A DNA stretch of 64,000 nucleotides from Cantharellus purpuraceus (taxonomy: Eukaryota; Basidiomycota; Agaricomycetes; Cantharellales; Hydnaceae). The translations under genes were made by a program, and so were the position numbers. Where the stretch lies: NCBI GenBank assembly GCA_025174535.1, contig JALBUN010000001.1:2852001-2916000 (forward strand). Reading direction: 5' to 3'. Below, piece after piece: positions 32,566 through 45,036 of the stretch (positions are counted from its first letter, which is position 1; the number at the start of each line of letters is the position of its first letter). The notes below the pieces were generated by a model. It was given only the letters and a program-made list of their open reading frames with translations, was not told the DNA's origin and made no database searches.

Positions 32566-33988
32566 TGTCAGTTTGCTTATGGAATAGATCCTATAAGCCT
32601 GCATGCAACAGTCCTAGCAAACAGATGGTGTGTAAAGCAGTTGTTCAGCACACCAAAGAACAGTCAGGCCGAGGGGTAGCACTGAGTAATGGGTAAGTGT
32701 AATAGTGCTCTGTGACTGGAGGATGATGGGGAGCAAAAAGGACGGTCAAGATGGTAGATCATGCTCTGTGACTGGAGGATAATGGGGAGCCTGGTTGAGA
32801 GGTATGCAAAAGCTGGTTTCAGAAGATGTGACCTCTTGGTGGCAGAGGGAAATCTGATCATTGAACCAAGGTGCTTTACCTCAGTGTAGAGCTGATGGCT
32901 TGTGATGTAGAGCATAGAGTGTAGACTTAGAGCATGGACTTTGACTTTAGAGCATTGGCTAAAAACTTGTTGATTGATTCCAAAGGTGAAAACTAGCACC
33001 CTTTTATATAAAAATCCCCAGGGCACAACAACACAATATGAGGAGCAAATGATGCGATATGATGCAAGAAATGCTGATCAAGCCAGCTGACAAAGCATGT
33101 GAAGTTGAACTACTAATGGGGAAATCATGGAGAAATGAAGCAACAGATAGGGGTAATCTTTGTAAGAATAGGGGGTGATGAGTAATAAAAGAACCAAAAA
33201 TAGAACAAGGATGAGTAAGTCATGTATGAATGAATTAAAAGATGAAACAGGGGTGAGTCATATAAAAGAACAATAGAAATGCCCACCAATACCATCTTCC
33301 CTACAGCTCCAAAGGTAAGTTGGCCCTGAGTCACATGAGGACTTCAGTCAGCATCCACAACAAATACTCCTTATTGTCTTAGTGATCCATCTCCATATGG
33401 TATCCTGTTCCAAGGATATTCAGTCCCTTTGCCTGACACGATGTAACCTGAGTCAGATTGAAGTGGGAGGATAGGTCAGCGATGGCAACTGAAACTCTAC
33501 CTCACGTTCTACTTTTCTATCCATGTTATGATATAGAGGCGAAATGCTGAGGAAGGTATATGGTTCAATGGAATTGTGAAAGAATATGGGATCGCCAATG
33601 GCATAAGAGAGACATGGTGGGGATCTTGGACGTTGAAAGAGTTTTGGAAGTATTTTGACACGTGGAGGTGACTTAACATGCCCATGGAGCTTGGTGTATT
33701 TTTGACAGTCCTCTGTGTCCAGAGACCAGTGTGACATATTATTAGAAGAGATGTTGGAGAGAGGAATAGGATTGGAAGCCATGTGAATGATGATGAAAGG
33801 ATTGGTGTGAATAGAAGGCTGATAATGATTGATGGCGATGAAACACGAGTGATGATTGATGGCTAGAATTAGAGACTGAGGTGGAGAGGGAGTTGCAGCG
33901 CTATTTAAAGGTTGATATGAAAAGATGCTGGCGGAGTTGGACTGTCAGAGTGGTTCAATATATGTCCTCGATGCGTCCTGGCTTGTCA
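32566..33988 (-). mobile_element. Family C unit, second near full-length copy
   Basis: It has the same ends as 1559-2979 (TGTCAGTTTGCTTATGG; CTGGCTTGTCA) and is 1423 bp. Its ORF starts at 33782 (MASNPIPLSNIS) and follows the first copy until a TGA near 33451. There the other copy has CGA (TSIRLRL), and similarity continues to ~33340. Confidence 0.65.
33340..33782 (-). pseudogene. Family C accessory ORF, broken by one TGA
   Basis: This copy of the ORF at 2339-2773 keeps WSLDTED, PPRVKILPKLF, AIGDPIFFHNSIEPYTFL and more. A CGA-to-TGA change after PPTSI truncates it; the remaining frame is still readable. It shows that the protein-coding content is shared between copies. Confidence 0.6.
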
Positions 33989-34471
33989 CCAATCCACTCA
34001 GATCCCTGCACATATGAAATCTATACCCCATTTGGGAACTGTCACATCTCCATTTATCTGTCCAATTGTCACTGCCAAATCTCGCCCATCTGACAGCATC
34101 ACCATAGGAACCTGGACATCCGTCCCCATCAGACTTGGACATACTCATGTAAGGCCATCAGCCTTGGAGACCCATCACCGCAGTAATTATTATTAGATTT
34201 CAAATGTGTACTTAAGTTGCCCAACTGGGGACTTCATTCCCCAGTTCAAATATTGAATCACACCTAGTTCCTAAGTCCGATCCTAATTCTCTAAGTTGTA
34301 CTCCATCTCTGAAATCTTGGAAACCGGTATTAGTGAGGGCACAGCACATAAGCTGAAGCCAAGTCCATTCCGACCCCACGACGTACCCTGACTCCCTCTC
34401 CGACTCCGACCCAACCTCCGACCTGACTTCCAACCCAATCTCCAACCCCCAATCAGACCTAGTGCGTAACA
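33989..34471 (+). repeat. 5' LTR-A of the large A element, missing its first ~38 bp
   Basis: It starts inside LTR-A at CCAATCCACTCAG and ends CCTAGTGCGTAACA, then GTATATTCGAACTGCC leads to gag. The missing terminus is replaced by family C. Confidence 0.8.
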
Positions 34472-34503
34472 GTATATTCGAACTGCCATACTCACTCCTA
34501 CCA

Positions 34504-35643
34504 ATGCCACGATCCACCGCCAATTCCAAATGCGCATGAACCATCAAGGTGCCCGCTCCCAGCATCGACACCATCCCCAAGGTTGTTGAAGAACCGACAG
34601 ACCACATAGAGGCCGCCAATGAAGAGGATGACACCCCACCCTCCCCAAATCTGGCGCAAGCCATCTCCCTGCTTGCCAGCAGCATCCATAACCCACAAGC
34701 CCCTAAGTCCTGGACCTTGGTCTGGGAACCCGACCCATTCAATGGCTCTGATCCATGAAAGCTCCAGCCATTCTTGGTGCAATGCCGGCTGAATTTCCAC
34801 AACCACCCTGATGCATTCACATCTGATCAGGTGAAGGTCACCTTCACCATGTCCTATCTCAAGGGCACTGCACTGGACTACTTCAAGTCAGCGCTCATGG
34901 ACGACTCCGATGATCCGATATGGTCAGAAGACTACTCCAACTTCATCTCCAAACTTCGGACCAATTTTGGTCCTTACAACCCCGAGGCTGATGCTGAGAA
35001 CGAACTTGATTGACTTCAGATGAGGGAAAATCACAAAATTGCAAAATACATTGTGAGCTTCCAGCAGCTAGCCCTGAAAGTCCAATGGGGTGATGCCACA
35101 CTCCAACGTCAATTTTACGTTGGTCTCCCATCCTGCATCAAGGACAAGATATCATGCGTTGGTAAGCCAGATACTTTGGTAAACCTTTGTAAGCTTGCCC
35201 AATCCATCGATGCCTGTTATTGGGAATGTCAATCTGAGGTCTCCCATGAAAATTTGGCTAACAACAAATCAGACAAATTGTCAGACAAGACCCCAAAGTC
35301 CAACAAGGGGTCCGATAAGAAGACCACCAATTCAGGCCAGAAGTCAAACACTGGTAATGCTGCTGCTTCTGGTTCTGGTCAGAACAACTCCAGAACCGGC
35401 AATAGCTCCGGAGCTCACAAGAGCACTCTGGACCTCTCCACCAAGCTGGGAAAAGATGGAAAACTTACCCAGCAAGAATGCCAGAGTCGCATGGACAACA
35501 ACCTCTGTCTGTTCTGTGGAAAACCTGGCCACCAAGCCAAGGATTGCAACAAGGCAACCTTGTCCGCAGCAAAGGCAAAGGGCCATGCCACCAATGCCAC
35601 AACAGACAAGTCCAACGCTAGAGTGATGGACCAAAAAAAATAG
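34504..35643 (+). pseudogene. Chromovirus A gag
   Basis: The start ATGCCACGATCC is shared with the other copy at ~4217. Gag has a capsid region (WEPDPFNGSDP, YLKGTALDYF, WSEDYSNFISKLRTNFG), a Ser/Asn/Lys-rich linker and a CCHC knuckle (CLFCGKPGHQAKDC, ~35511). TGAs at ~34541, 34756 and 35011 break it; other copies have Cys or Gln at the last two, as expected from an ancestral Arg or Gln codon. Confidence 0.85.
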
Positions 35644-35689
35644 TAAGCAGTCCTATAGCCTCTGTACGGGCTGAGGGCTGCGTTGGTAC

Positions 35690-38600
35690 TCCCCGTACGA
35701 CAAACAAGGTCCGCCTGAATGCATCCACTCTTTCCCACTCCGACTCCCTTACCCTCCTCATCTACTCCAACTCCATTCCCAATACCACTATCCAAGCATT
35801 AATTGACTCCGGTTCTACTCATTGTTTCCTCGATTCCTCTTTTTCCAATTTACATAAACTCCATACATACACCATAACTCCAATATCACTCCAATTATTT
35901 GATGGCACTACTAATGCTGTTATTTCACAAGCTATAGATCTGTCTATCCGTTTTTCTGTCGGAGAAATCCAGAACCTTACATTCTATGTTAATCCACTTG
36001 ACTCCAGCTGTTCTGTGGTTCTCAGACATAATTGGCTCACCCGCTACAATTTGTTGATTGACTGGGCATTGGGCCATATCACATTCTGTTCCCCAGTACA
36101 GGCTGTGTCATCCCCAATGTCACCAGCAACTTTAGGTGCAAAATTATCTTCCACCTCTGCTGACTCCGCTCCAATAGATACTCCATCTACCCCTCCATCC
36201 ATATCAATGGTGGATGCTATGGTCTTTGCCAGACTAAGCAAACTGGATGGTTCTCACACGTTCCAGATTCACCTCTCCGATCCAATATTCCTCGCCGCCC
36301 ATTCTGCCTGATCAGCTCCACTGGACCTATCTATGGTTCCTAAGGAGTATGATGAGTTCACTGACATGTTCAGCAAGTCTAAAGCTGACTCCCTAGCAGA
36401 ACACCGACCATACGATCTCAAGATTGAGTTGGATGACAACTCCACCCCTCTGCTTGGCCCTATCTACTCGCTATCCCAAAAAGAGCTATTGGCTCTCCGA
36501 ACATTCATAGATGAGAACTTGGCCACAGGCTTCATCCACCCATCCCTATCTCCCCATGGAGCCCCAGTCCTATTTGTCTGCAAAAAGGATGGATCACTCC
36601 ACCTATGCGTTGACTTCCATGGACTTAACAAGATCACCAAGAAAGACCAATACCCAATACCCCGCACCATGGACCTACTTGAGAGTCCTCAAAAGGATAA
36701 GATCTATTCCAAAATAGATCTCCAACATGCTAGTCTGCATCCAAGAGGGTAACGAATGGAAAACAACTTTCCACACTCAATATGGATCTTTCGAATGGTG
36801 TGTCATGCCCTTCGGACTAACCAATGCTCTGGCTGCGTTCCAGCGGTTCATGAATGATACCTTTGCTGACCTCCTCAATGTGACCATCCTCGTGTACTTA
36901 GATGACATTTTGGTATATTTGGACAACAAAGAAGAGCATTGGACACATGTCTGAGAGGTACTCCAATGTCTCCAAAAACATGGCCTCTTCACCCATGCTG
37001 ACAAATGTGAATTCCACTCCAACTCAGTTGAGTATCTAGGCTATATCCTCTCCCTGGCAGGACTGACAATGTCCAATGACAAAATCAAAGCCATACAGGA
37101 ATGGCCAGAACCGCAGAAAGTCAAAGACGTACAGTCCTTCCTGGGGTTCACCAACTTCTACCGCCACTTCATTTATGGCTACTCTGATATCACCATTCCA
37201 CTCACCCGACTTACTAGGAAGGGTGCCCAATGGAATTTCACTGATGAATGTAGACAGAGCTTTGAGACCTTGAAAAAGGCCTTTACTTCCGCTCTGATAC
37301 TGACTCATTGGGTTCCAGATGTCCCTATCCTATTAGAAACCAATGCCTCCAACTATGCACTTGCCACGATCCTGTCCATCATCTCTCTGGACAATGGACA
37401 AGTCCATCCGATCACTTTTCACTCATGTACATTTACGCCCCCTGAACTGAACTATGACATCCATGACAAAGAGCTCCTTGCCATATATGAAGCCTTCCAG
37501 ATATGGAGACACTACCTCGAAGGCCCCTCTGATCTGGTGGACGTCATAACGGACCACAAGAACTTGAAATACTTCTCCACAATGAAACTGCTCACCTGGA
37601 GACAAGTCTGATGGTCTGAATACCTGTCTCAGTTCAATCTCGTTATCCATTTCCGTCCTGGTCGACTTGGAGCAAAGCCTGATGTGTTAACTAGACGCTG
37701 GGACATCTACCCTAAAGAGGGGAGTAGCGACTATGCCACTGTAAACCCACACAACTTTCGTCCTGTGTTCACTAATGAGCAGCTGGCATTGTCCCTACGG
37801 GCATCCACCCTCATGACTCCCACCCTCCAAGCTGTCACCATTATGGACATCAACCAACTCTGCTCCAACATCCGCTCATCACTCCAATCTGATCCTGTTG
37901 CAGTTAAACACTTGGACAACCCTTCTGATCTAAAATGGTCACTTGACCCCGAAGGACACCTCCGACACAATGACCAGATATATGTCCCCGACGCCAATGG
38001 TCTCCGACTCCGAGTTTTGCAGTATTATCATGATCACCCAATCTCCGGCCATTTTGGGCACAATCGCACACAAGGGTTAATCCGACAAGACTATGTATGG
38101 CCAAAAATGTGAGAATACATTCAACACTACTGTAACTCCTGTACCACATGTATGCGCTCAAAATTGCAAAGGCACAAACCCTATGGAACACTTAAGCAAC
38201 TTATTGTCTTATTGTTTTAGTTTCAGCATTCAATTCTCCATATACATATACAGGCTACTCTCTGTCTATTACAGTAGTTCATATATCAACCAAATTTGCC
38301 CCATCAACTTCTTGGTTGCTAGCTTCTTGACAAGTACTTTCTTGACAAGTCAAACTTTGGATCCTTGATACTCTGAACTCTGAAATATTGGACCGATGAT
38401 CTGGGTGCAACACACAAGTTGAAGCCAAGTCCACTTGATCTGACTCAATATTCTGGTCCTGGAGCAACCATGGAACTCCATCTCCATGGATTTCATAGAG
38501 AAACTCCCCCCATTGCTCGGATTTGACACCATACTTGTGATTGTTGACAGGTTCACTAAACAGTCACTATTCATTCCGATGCATGACACCATCACCTCCA

Positions 38601-39561
38601 CCTCACTAGCTAAATTGTTCACTCCACGTATTCTCTAAACATGGAGTCCCATTGCATGTCACGTCCGATCGGGGCTCAGAGTTTGTGTCCTCCTTCTTCC
38701 ACACATTAGGGAAGGCTCTCAACATGAAGCTTCATTTCACCTCCAGATACCATCCTGAGGGAGATGGACAAACAGAATGAATGAATCAGTCCCTGGAGCA
38801 ATATCTCCAAGTCTATTGTAACTATCAACAAGACAACTGGGCTGATCTACTTCCAATTGCAGAGTTTGCCTACAACAACACTCCAAACACAACTACTGGT
38901 GTCTCTCCGTTCTTTGCTAATAAAGGCTACCATCTGAACATCTCCGTCCACCCCAAGAAGGAACTTGCCTCCACCAAAGCCCACCAATTCGTAACCGACC
39001 TCGATCAACTACACCAACATCTTTGAGAAACCATCTCCGATGCCCAGAAACAATATCAAGTCTCTGCCGACCGACGCCGCATTCTGGCTCTGGACCTGCA
39101 ACTTGGAGACAAAGTATTTGTTAAGGCTGAACACTTCTGGACCACCTGTCCATCAAAGAAACTCTCTGAGAAATACTTAGGTCCTTATGAGGTCATCTCA
39201 TGCAAGCAGCAGATCCTTCACCCTCCACCTCCCTGACCACTTCCAAGCAGTTCATCTGGTCTTCCATATATCAATGCTCAAACCTGCTACTACAAACGAG
39301 ATCTCTGGTCACACGCAACCTCCACCTCCTCCAATCATCATCGAAGGAGATAATGAATATGAGATATCTGAGATCCTGGACTCAAAGATCGATCATCAAT
39401 ACAAGTGCAAGCTCCAGTACCTAGTCAAATGGACTGGATATGAAGGCACCAATGAAGAGTCCTCATGGATCTCCGCATCCAAACTCGATCACGCATCCGA
39501 ATCCATCTCCGATTTTCACTCCACTTATCCAGACAAACCTGGCCCTCTTATGAACCTTTAA
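35690..39561 (+). pseudogene. Chromovirus A pol: protease to chromodomain
   Basis: The protease has [15 protein letters not shown] (~35806). RT begins at VPKEYDEFTDMF and has [10 protein letters not shown] (~36897). RNase H carries ETNASNYAL, with Asn for the catalytic Asp (37342). The integrase has HDHPISGHFGH, CNSCTTC, DFIEKLPPLLGFDTILVIVD and TSDRGSEF; HPEGDGQTE is followed by a TGA. The chromodomain is at 39352-39540 (YEISEILDS, YLVKWTGYEG). TGAs at 36309, 36952, 37609, 38110, 38778 and 39024, small indels and an inserted LTR-E piece inactivate it. Confidence 0.9.
38203..38450 (+). repeat. LTR-E fragment inside the A integrase
   Basis: It parallels LTR-E on its own strand (GGCTACTCTCTGT, CAACTTCTTGGTTGCTAGCTT, CTTGACAAGTACTTTCTTGA). 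It separates the integrase zinc finger from the catalytic core. The boundaries are approximate. Confidence 0.6.
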
Positions 39562-39755
39562 GTTCCATTACTAATGCTAATTCTATTATTTCGCATCATC
39601 ATTTTATTACAAGTCACAAAAGAAAATTACAAGTCTACACCAAACTCCAAAAAAATCTCACTCTGCCCATTTTTCTCCACTCCAAAATATTAAAATCATT
39701 TTCATTTTCATTTTGTTATGTTATACATTGTGTTTCCTTTTTCCCTTCCCCTTGT

Positions 39756-41694
39756 CTACCTCAGGCTCCATCTCCAACACTGTCTCTGACTCATCTCCAA
39801 CTCATCATCACTCTCTACATCTGACACCCAATCTTTCTCATCCCCCATATCTGAATCCTCATCCAAAGGGGCCATGAACTTCCACAGCCAATGCAACTCA
39901 GCAGTCCGCTGACCCTCCAGAACCTCCTTCTGTTTCATCATCTTCACCAACTCCACTAACAACCCCTCCATCCACTGGAGGTGCTCCGACTGCAGGTTAA
40001 CCAGCTGGATAAGCTGGCCCACGGTACTGTTAGGCACAGAAACGTGCCCCGTACCTGCGCCAGTCGTTGCCCCTTCTGATCCAACACTGCTACCTCCAGC
40101 TGCCACAGTGCCCATCTCCATCCACCACTTTTTGGTTGGATGACCTTCTGATTCTTTCTCTGCCCCTCCTTGTACCACTAGTTGGGGCTTGATGCTCCAA
40201 CTTCAGGGATCGAACTTGCCATCGATCCTACACCCTCCTTTCCAACTCCAACAATGATCGCAGGACCAAAGGTGGCAAGTTGGACCGGTAGGCCACACAC
40301 ACTCCACACCCGTGTCATGACACAAATCGCAAATTACACTGGGCCCGCTGAATGGCTCTGTTGGAGCCAGAGCCTTGGGTGGTCTGCCCCTTCTCGATGC
40401 AGCCTCCAAGTGCTCCCTCTCCTCCTCCTTGTCCTGCTGTTCAGCCGCTGCCTTCTCCATCTCACACTTGCAAAGCTGGTGGTAGCAGCATAGAGCTCCA
40501 CCCTTTTGTGAGCTTCAACTGTGGCTACCCAAGCCATCTCCTCGTAACAATTCAAGGTTGGATCCGGCTCTGCATCCATCCCAACATCCATGCCCTCAGG
40601 CTCTGCATTTGTGTCAAGCTCCATATTGGCATTGGGATCCACCTCCACTTCCACCCTCTCCACCTCCACCACATCATCTTCCTCAGCCACACCCACCGCA
40701 AATAACAGCCATGACCACAGGCATAATGGTGAGTCCACCATAGGGGCAGTCATCGGACGGATTGACTCCGTCCACATAATCAAGATGATGGCAACCTCAG
40801 GGGTCCATGCCCGTACTGGCACACTTGGACTCCCCGAGTGACTGGTCACCCCTGCCCCGGTCACCTCCTCCTCTACCTCCATGGCGGCTTCTAGCTCATG
40901 TGCCTGCTCTTCCACTTCCTTCAGTCTTGTGGCCTCCATCGCAGCCACAAGTTCCTTGACCCTGCGGGCTTGCTCTGCTTTCGCTTCCTCCTCCTTCCTT
41001 TTCCGTTCCGTCTCTGCCTCCTCCTTCCGTCTCCACTCCTCCTCCTCCTCCTCCTTCCATCTCTGTTCCACCTCCTCCTCCTCCTTCTCCATTCCACCAC
41101 CTCCTCCTCCTTCCGTCTCTGTTCCACCTCCTCCTCCTCCTTCTCCGTTCCGCCTCCTCCTCCTCCTTCCATCTCTGTTCCACCTCCTCCTCCTCCTTCC
41201 ATCTCCATTCCACCTCCTCCTCCTCCTTCTGTCTCTGTTCCGCCTCCTCCTCCTCCTTCCATCTCCGTTCTGCCTCCTCCTCCTCCTTCCATCTCCATTC
41301 CACCTCCTCCTCCTCCTTCCATCTCTGCTCCTCCTCCTCCTCCTCCTTCCGTCTCCGCTCCTCCTCCTCCTCCTTCCATCTCCGCTCCTCCTCCTCCTCC
41401 TTCTGTCTCCATTCCGCCTCCTCCTCCTCCTTCCGTCTCTGTTCCACCTCCTCCTCCTCCTTCTGTCTCTGTTCCACCACCACCTCCTCCTTCCATCTCC
41501 ATTCTGCCTCCTCCTCCTCTTTCTGTCTCTGCTCCTCTTCCTCTTCCTTCCATCGGGCCAAGAGCAACTGCTCAAGCTCGGCCACCCTCATGTTTGCCAA
41601 AGGGGTTGACATCGTTGAGGATAAGACCTCAATCATGCCCCTCCTTTTATATGTCTCTGAACCCCCAGTATAACTCTGACTGCGCCCAACCATC
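39756..41694 (-). CDS. Antisense accessory ORF of chromovirus A (coiled coil plus Cys cluster)
   Basis: It lies between pol and the 3' LTR but on the opposite strand. The start is most likely MSTPLANMRVAELEQLLLAR (~41609). A long Glu/Arg/Lys tract with variable repeats leads to KELVAAMEATRLKEVEEQ and NCYEEMAWVATVEAH. Then, in another frame, come an AT-hook-like RRGRPPKA and a Cys cluster (CDLCHDTGVECVW...CHLWSCDHC...GGC) reminiscent of fungal Zn2Cys6. It ends with a predicted helix (VGQLIQLVNLQSEHLQWMEG) and an acidic tail. Frames change, so introns or indels are present. Possible DNA binding is inferred. Confidence 0.55.
41030..41560. repeat. Glu/Arg-coding tandem repeat tract
   Basis: Units of ~24-30 bp of the form CCTCCTCCTCCTCCTT plus CCRTCTCYRTTC repeat about twenty times. 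A shorter version is at 14150-14480. The repeat length varies between units, and all frames of one strand stay open, which creates long spurious ORFs. Confidence 0.85.
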
Positions 41695-41753
41695 TCACCT
41701 ATTCAATCCACGGACATGAGGCCTCAGAGGCTCAGCCTTAAATGGAGAGATAC

Positions 41754-42292
41754 TGTTATGACTATATTCATTAATGCCCAGATCCCCGTCCAATCCACTC
41801 AGATCCCCACGCATATGAAATCTATACTCCATTTGGGAACCATCACATCCCCATTTATCTGTCCAATTGTCACTGCCAAATCTTGCCCATCTGTGTCTGG
41901 TTCCGATTGATACATCAGCATCACCATAGGAACCCGGACATCCGTCCCTGTTGGACTTGGACATACTCATGTAAGGCCATCGGCCTTGGAGACTCATCAC
42001 CAGAGTATTTATTATCAGATTTCAAATGTGTATTTAAGTTGCCCGACTGGGGACTTCATTCCCCAGTTTGAATATTGAATCACACCTAGTTCCTAAGTCT
42101 GATCCTAATTCTCTAAGTCGTACTCCATCTCTGAAATCTCAGACACCAGTATTAGTGAGGGCACAGCACAAGCTGAAGCCAAGTCTGTTCCAACCCCCAC
42201 AATGTACCCCGACTCCCTCTCCAATTCTGACCCAACCTCCAACCTGACTTCCAACCCAATCTCCAACCCCCAATCGGACCTAGTGCATAACA
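41754..42292 (+). repeat. 3' LTR-A of the large A element
   Basis: TGTTATGACTATATTC...CCTAGTGCATAACA, 539 bp, complete, preceded by a purine-rich AAATGGAGAGATAC. With the 5' LTR at 33989 it bounds an element of ~8.3 kb. Confidence 0.85.
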
Positions 42293-42894
42293 TATGTCCT
42301 TGATGCATCCTGGCTCATCAACAGTTGGATTCATCCACCTGCTTCCTTTAGCCTCTAAGTGCATTCCCCTCATTTTGGAATATCTGGACCCCTAAGCGTC
42401 TGTGAACTTTAGACTCTGGAAGTCTTATTCACTTTTTGCTGCTAAGAAATGTATTGCTTTTCTGCATATAGTCTGCATTGACCAATACAAGGGATTGTTT
42501 CTGGAGTTGTGCTGCAGCAGGGTTTGATATTCTTCTCAGCTGTTCATTCATGGAATTGTGGTGATTTAGAGTTTGCCCTAACACCATAATTTTGTGGGTT
42601 CCAAAACAGTGGTGACCAGATTGGGTTGGAGATTGAAATGAGTCATGTGATCAAAAATGAGTCAGTAGATCAGGTGACTCTGCTGACTTTGAAGCTGCTG
42701 ACTCCTGCAAAGTTTTTGTGGGTCCATGTGGGGAAAATTTCTGAAAAAAAATATGAAAAAATAGAGAATATTTGAATGACCCTAAATCAAGAGAAAGCAG
42801 CATGCATATGCTGATATTTTAAGGCCATGAAGCAAAAATATACAATTACAAGACCATAAACAGGATCTTTTCAGGGAACACCAGTTCCCATACA
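42293..42894. repeat. Chimeric LTR-B pieces with a family-C end
   Basis: 42293-42319 matches the end of family C (GATGCATCCTGGCTCATCA). 42320-42608 is an LTR-B end in sense orientation (ending GGTTCCAAAACA). 42609-42894 is the other LTR-B end in the opposite orientation (ATGAGTCATGTGATC, ending TTCCCATACA). The two lie head to head. Confidence 0.65.
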
Positions 42895-43540
42895 CCTTTG
42901 CTCCATCTGCCCTGCATCTCCAATCCAATCAGAAAAAGCCCCTGAGGGCCTAAAGGCATAGCACATCACAAGGCCTCAATGATGTAGGCATATAAAGAAC
43001 ATTTCTCTAATAGACAGTGCTGTGAACTGAAGTTCACTGAACTTACCCAGCCAACTTGTCACAGGTCACAGACAATAGCGAACCAGTGAACTGGAGTGAC
43101 TTTGCAGTCACACAGAAAATGGTGTGAACGTATGGTCGAGTTAGTACAGTAGGGTATACCTGTCCTACACATGCCTCTTGTCATCAGGATACCACGTAGG
43201 TGTGGACCTTGCTCGGCAAATAACCGGTGACGGAGTCTTATGAGCGTGGGAGGCATGCTCAGTATGGACAGAAGCAGATTGGCAAGACAGAGAGTAGCGA
43301 ACTCTAGCAAGGAGAATCAATCGATCTCGCACACTGCCGTTGATGTGTATATCTGAGACCGATATGACCGGCATTTGGCATTATCATGGACGTGGTGTTT
43401 GATCCGTAGATCAATCGTGGCGTACTATCTTCCATCTGCACTTACGTATCGTCTACGTATCGTCTACGTGACTTTAGATCAGCATACGGATCAGGTTTAG
43501 GCAGCCTGCCATAACGCGGCTCAGGTACCACTAGAGCAAA
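42895..43540. other. Junction of repeats and host island
   Basis: No gene or repeat family recognised. CTACGTATCGTCTACGTATCGTCTACGTGAC near 43443 holds a short tandem repeat (CGTATCGTCTA). GC content rises here towards the host genes. Confidence 0.5.
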
Positions 43541-45036
43541 CTACGTTAGTCGCCACTCAAAATGCCTACTGACGTCATCCGACTTACTCAGCACGTCCTT
43601 GTACACTTCGCTCACGGCCGCGTCCCACTCCTCTCGCCACATGTGTGCGCCGCCGCCTGTCGCATCGAAACCCCATCGCTCAATGAACGCACGCAGATCG
43701 AAGCCGAGGCGTTCGGCGTCGGTGGGTATGGGGATATCCAGTGCCGTCGTAGGCGCGGCATGTGCGAGGAGGAGCAACACATAGCGGTGGTACGGCGTGC
43801 CTTGTTGCGGGTGCGGCGGGATGTATGGGAGGTGGGCGGTGTGTTCGATGCGCGTGATACGCCGCCCTGTGGAGAGCGAAATGTTTGGTCTGCGGGAGGG
43901 GTGAATTGCGGAGGCGTCGGGATGAGGCGCGGCTTACTGCATCCAGTGGAGATACGTCTGATATGAGCTGCGCGCTTCGTCTGGGACATCTGTCACCAAT
44001 AACAGCGTGAGGACATGGATGAGCGTAGTGTGCATGGTACACACCGGGGTCCAGCATGAGCAGCGTGTACAGGCGCGTGTCGTCGTGGAATGCCGTCGCC
44101 GCTATCCGCGGCGGGGTTCGTGTCTTTTGCAGAAGTAAAGGGCTAAGAAAAGCTGCTGGATCCTGCTGCTGACACGTACCTGCGCCGCTGTCAGAAATGA
44201 CCCCGGCTCAATCGTGGAGAAGCCTCCTTTCTCCCGTGCGCGCTGGTGCGCCGTGCGGGGACCCACATACGGGAACTGCACACGGAGGTCCACAGTCGGG
44301 TGTAGAGCGGGGAGCAGGTCAGGGACTACATGCATCTGATATAGCCGCTCCATCTGCCAGACGCACACTCGTGGACGATGCCGGGCAAGAGAACACGGAC
44401 GAAACTTACCAGGAGGTCAAGTGTACCATCCATACGCCATTTTTGCTCCGTGAGGTGGCGGTACACGGGACGGTGGAAGGGATCTGCGCGACGGTTATCC
44501 GTTACGAGCCGTGTGAAAGGGAAAATAGAGCACGCACATCTGCCCGTCTTGAATGCATAGCGTACTTCTGGGAGGTTGATTTCGCTCTGCACCTCGAGCA
44601 GGCGCACCTTTCCGCGGTACCGCTGTAGCGCCTCGGGATCGTGGCTGCGCCCGGCATGCGCGTCGCGGGTAGAGGCTTCCTGGAAGTCGCGCTTGAGGTC
44701 AGCGAGCTCGCGACGGAGGACGTGTGAGTCGGCGCGAATGTACTTGAGGGCTTCGTCGTACGCCTTGACCTTGCCGTAGCGGAGAGGGGACTTCCAGATC
44801 GGGGAGCGGAGTGGGGACCGACGTCGTGTGGCGGGGAGGAAGGTGGGCGACCGAGAGGGGGAGGCGGTGGTGGCTGCGGTGGTGACGGAGTGCGCGGAGG
44901 GTGGTGCGCGGAGGGCAACGACGACGGTGCGTGTGGTGCACAGGACGTTCATCGCAAGACGTGAATATTCAAGCGCCGCTCCCCAAAGCGGAGTCGGAAA
45001 TACGGTCTGCCTGCCCGCGGAATGAAGCGCATTCAC
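43541..45036 (-). CDS. Mitochondrial ribosomal protein mL38 (MRPL35-type, PEBP fold)
   Basis: The minus-strand gene has four introns or so. The start is MNVLCTTRTVVVALRAP (44952), with a basic mitochondrial-type leader; an upstream ATG at 45036 is the alternative. Exon 1 carries GKVKAYDEALKYIRADS and RVYRHLTEQKWRMDG-like family sequence (the window reads RPVYRHLTEQKWRMDGTLDLL). Exon 2 continues MERLYQMHVVPDLLPALHP. The PEBP-like part follows: LYTLLMLDP, then DVPDEARSSYQTYLHWM, GTPYHRYVLLLLAHAAP and GGAHMWREEWDAAVSEVYKD. It belongs to the large subunit of the mitoribosome. All introns I placed keep frame. Confidence 0.85.

Noticed and set aside
40881..41719. Plus-strand Leu/Pro/Ser ORFs of 240-270 codons
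   Set aside because: They are the complement of the Glu/Arg repeat tract and have no sensible protein pattern.
43059..43374. Minus-strand ORFs before the host island
   Set aside because: They are short, have no recognisable pattern, and the frame is broken in all versions considered.
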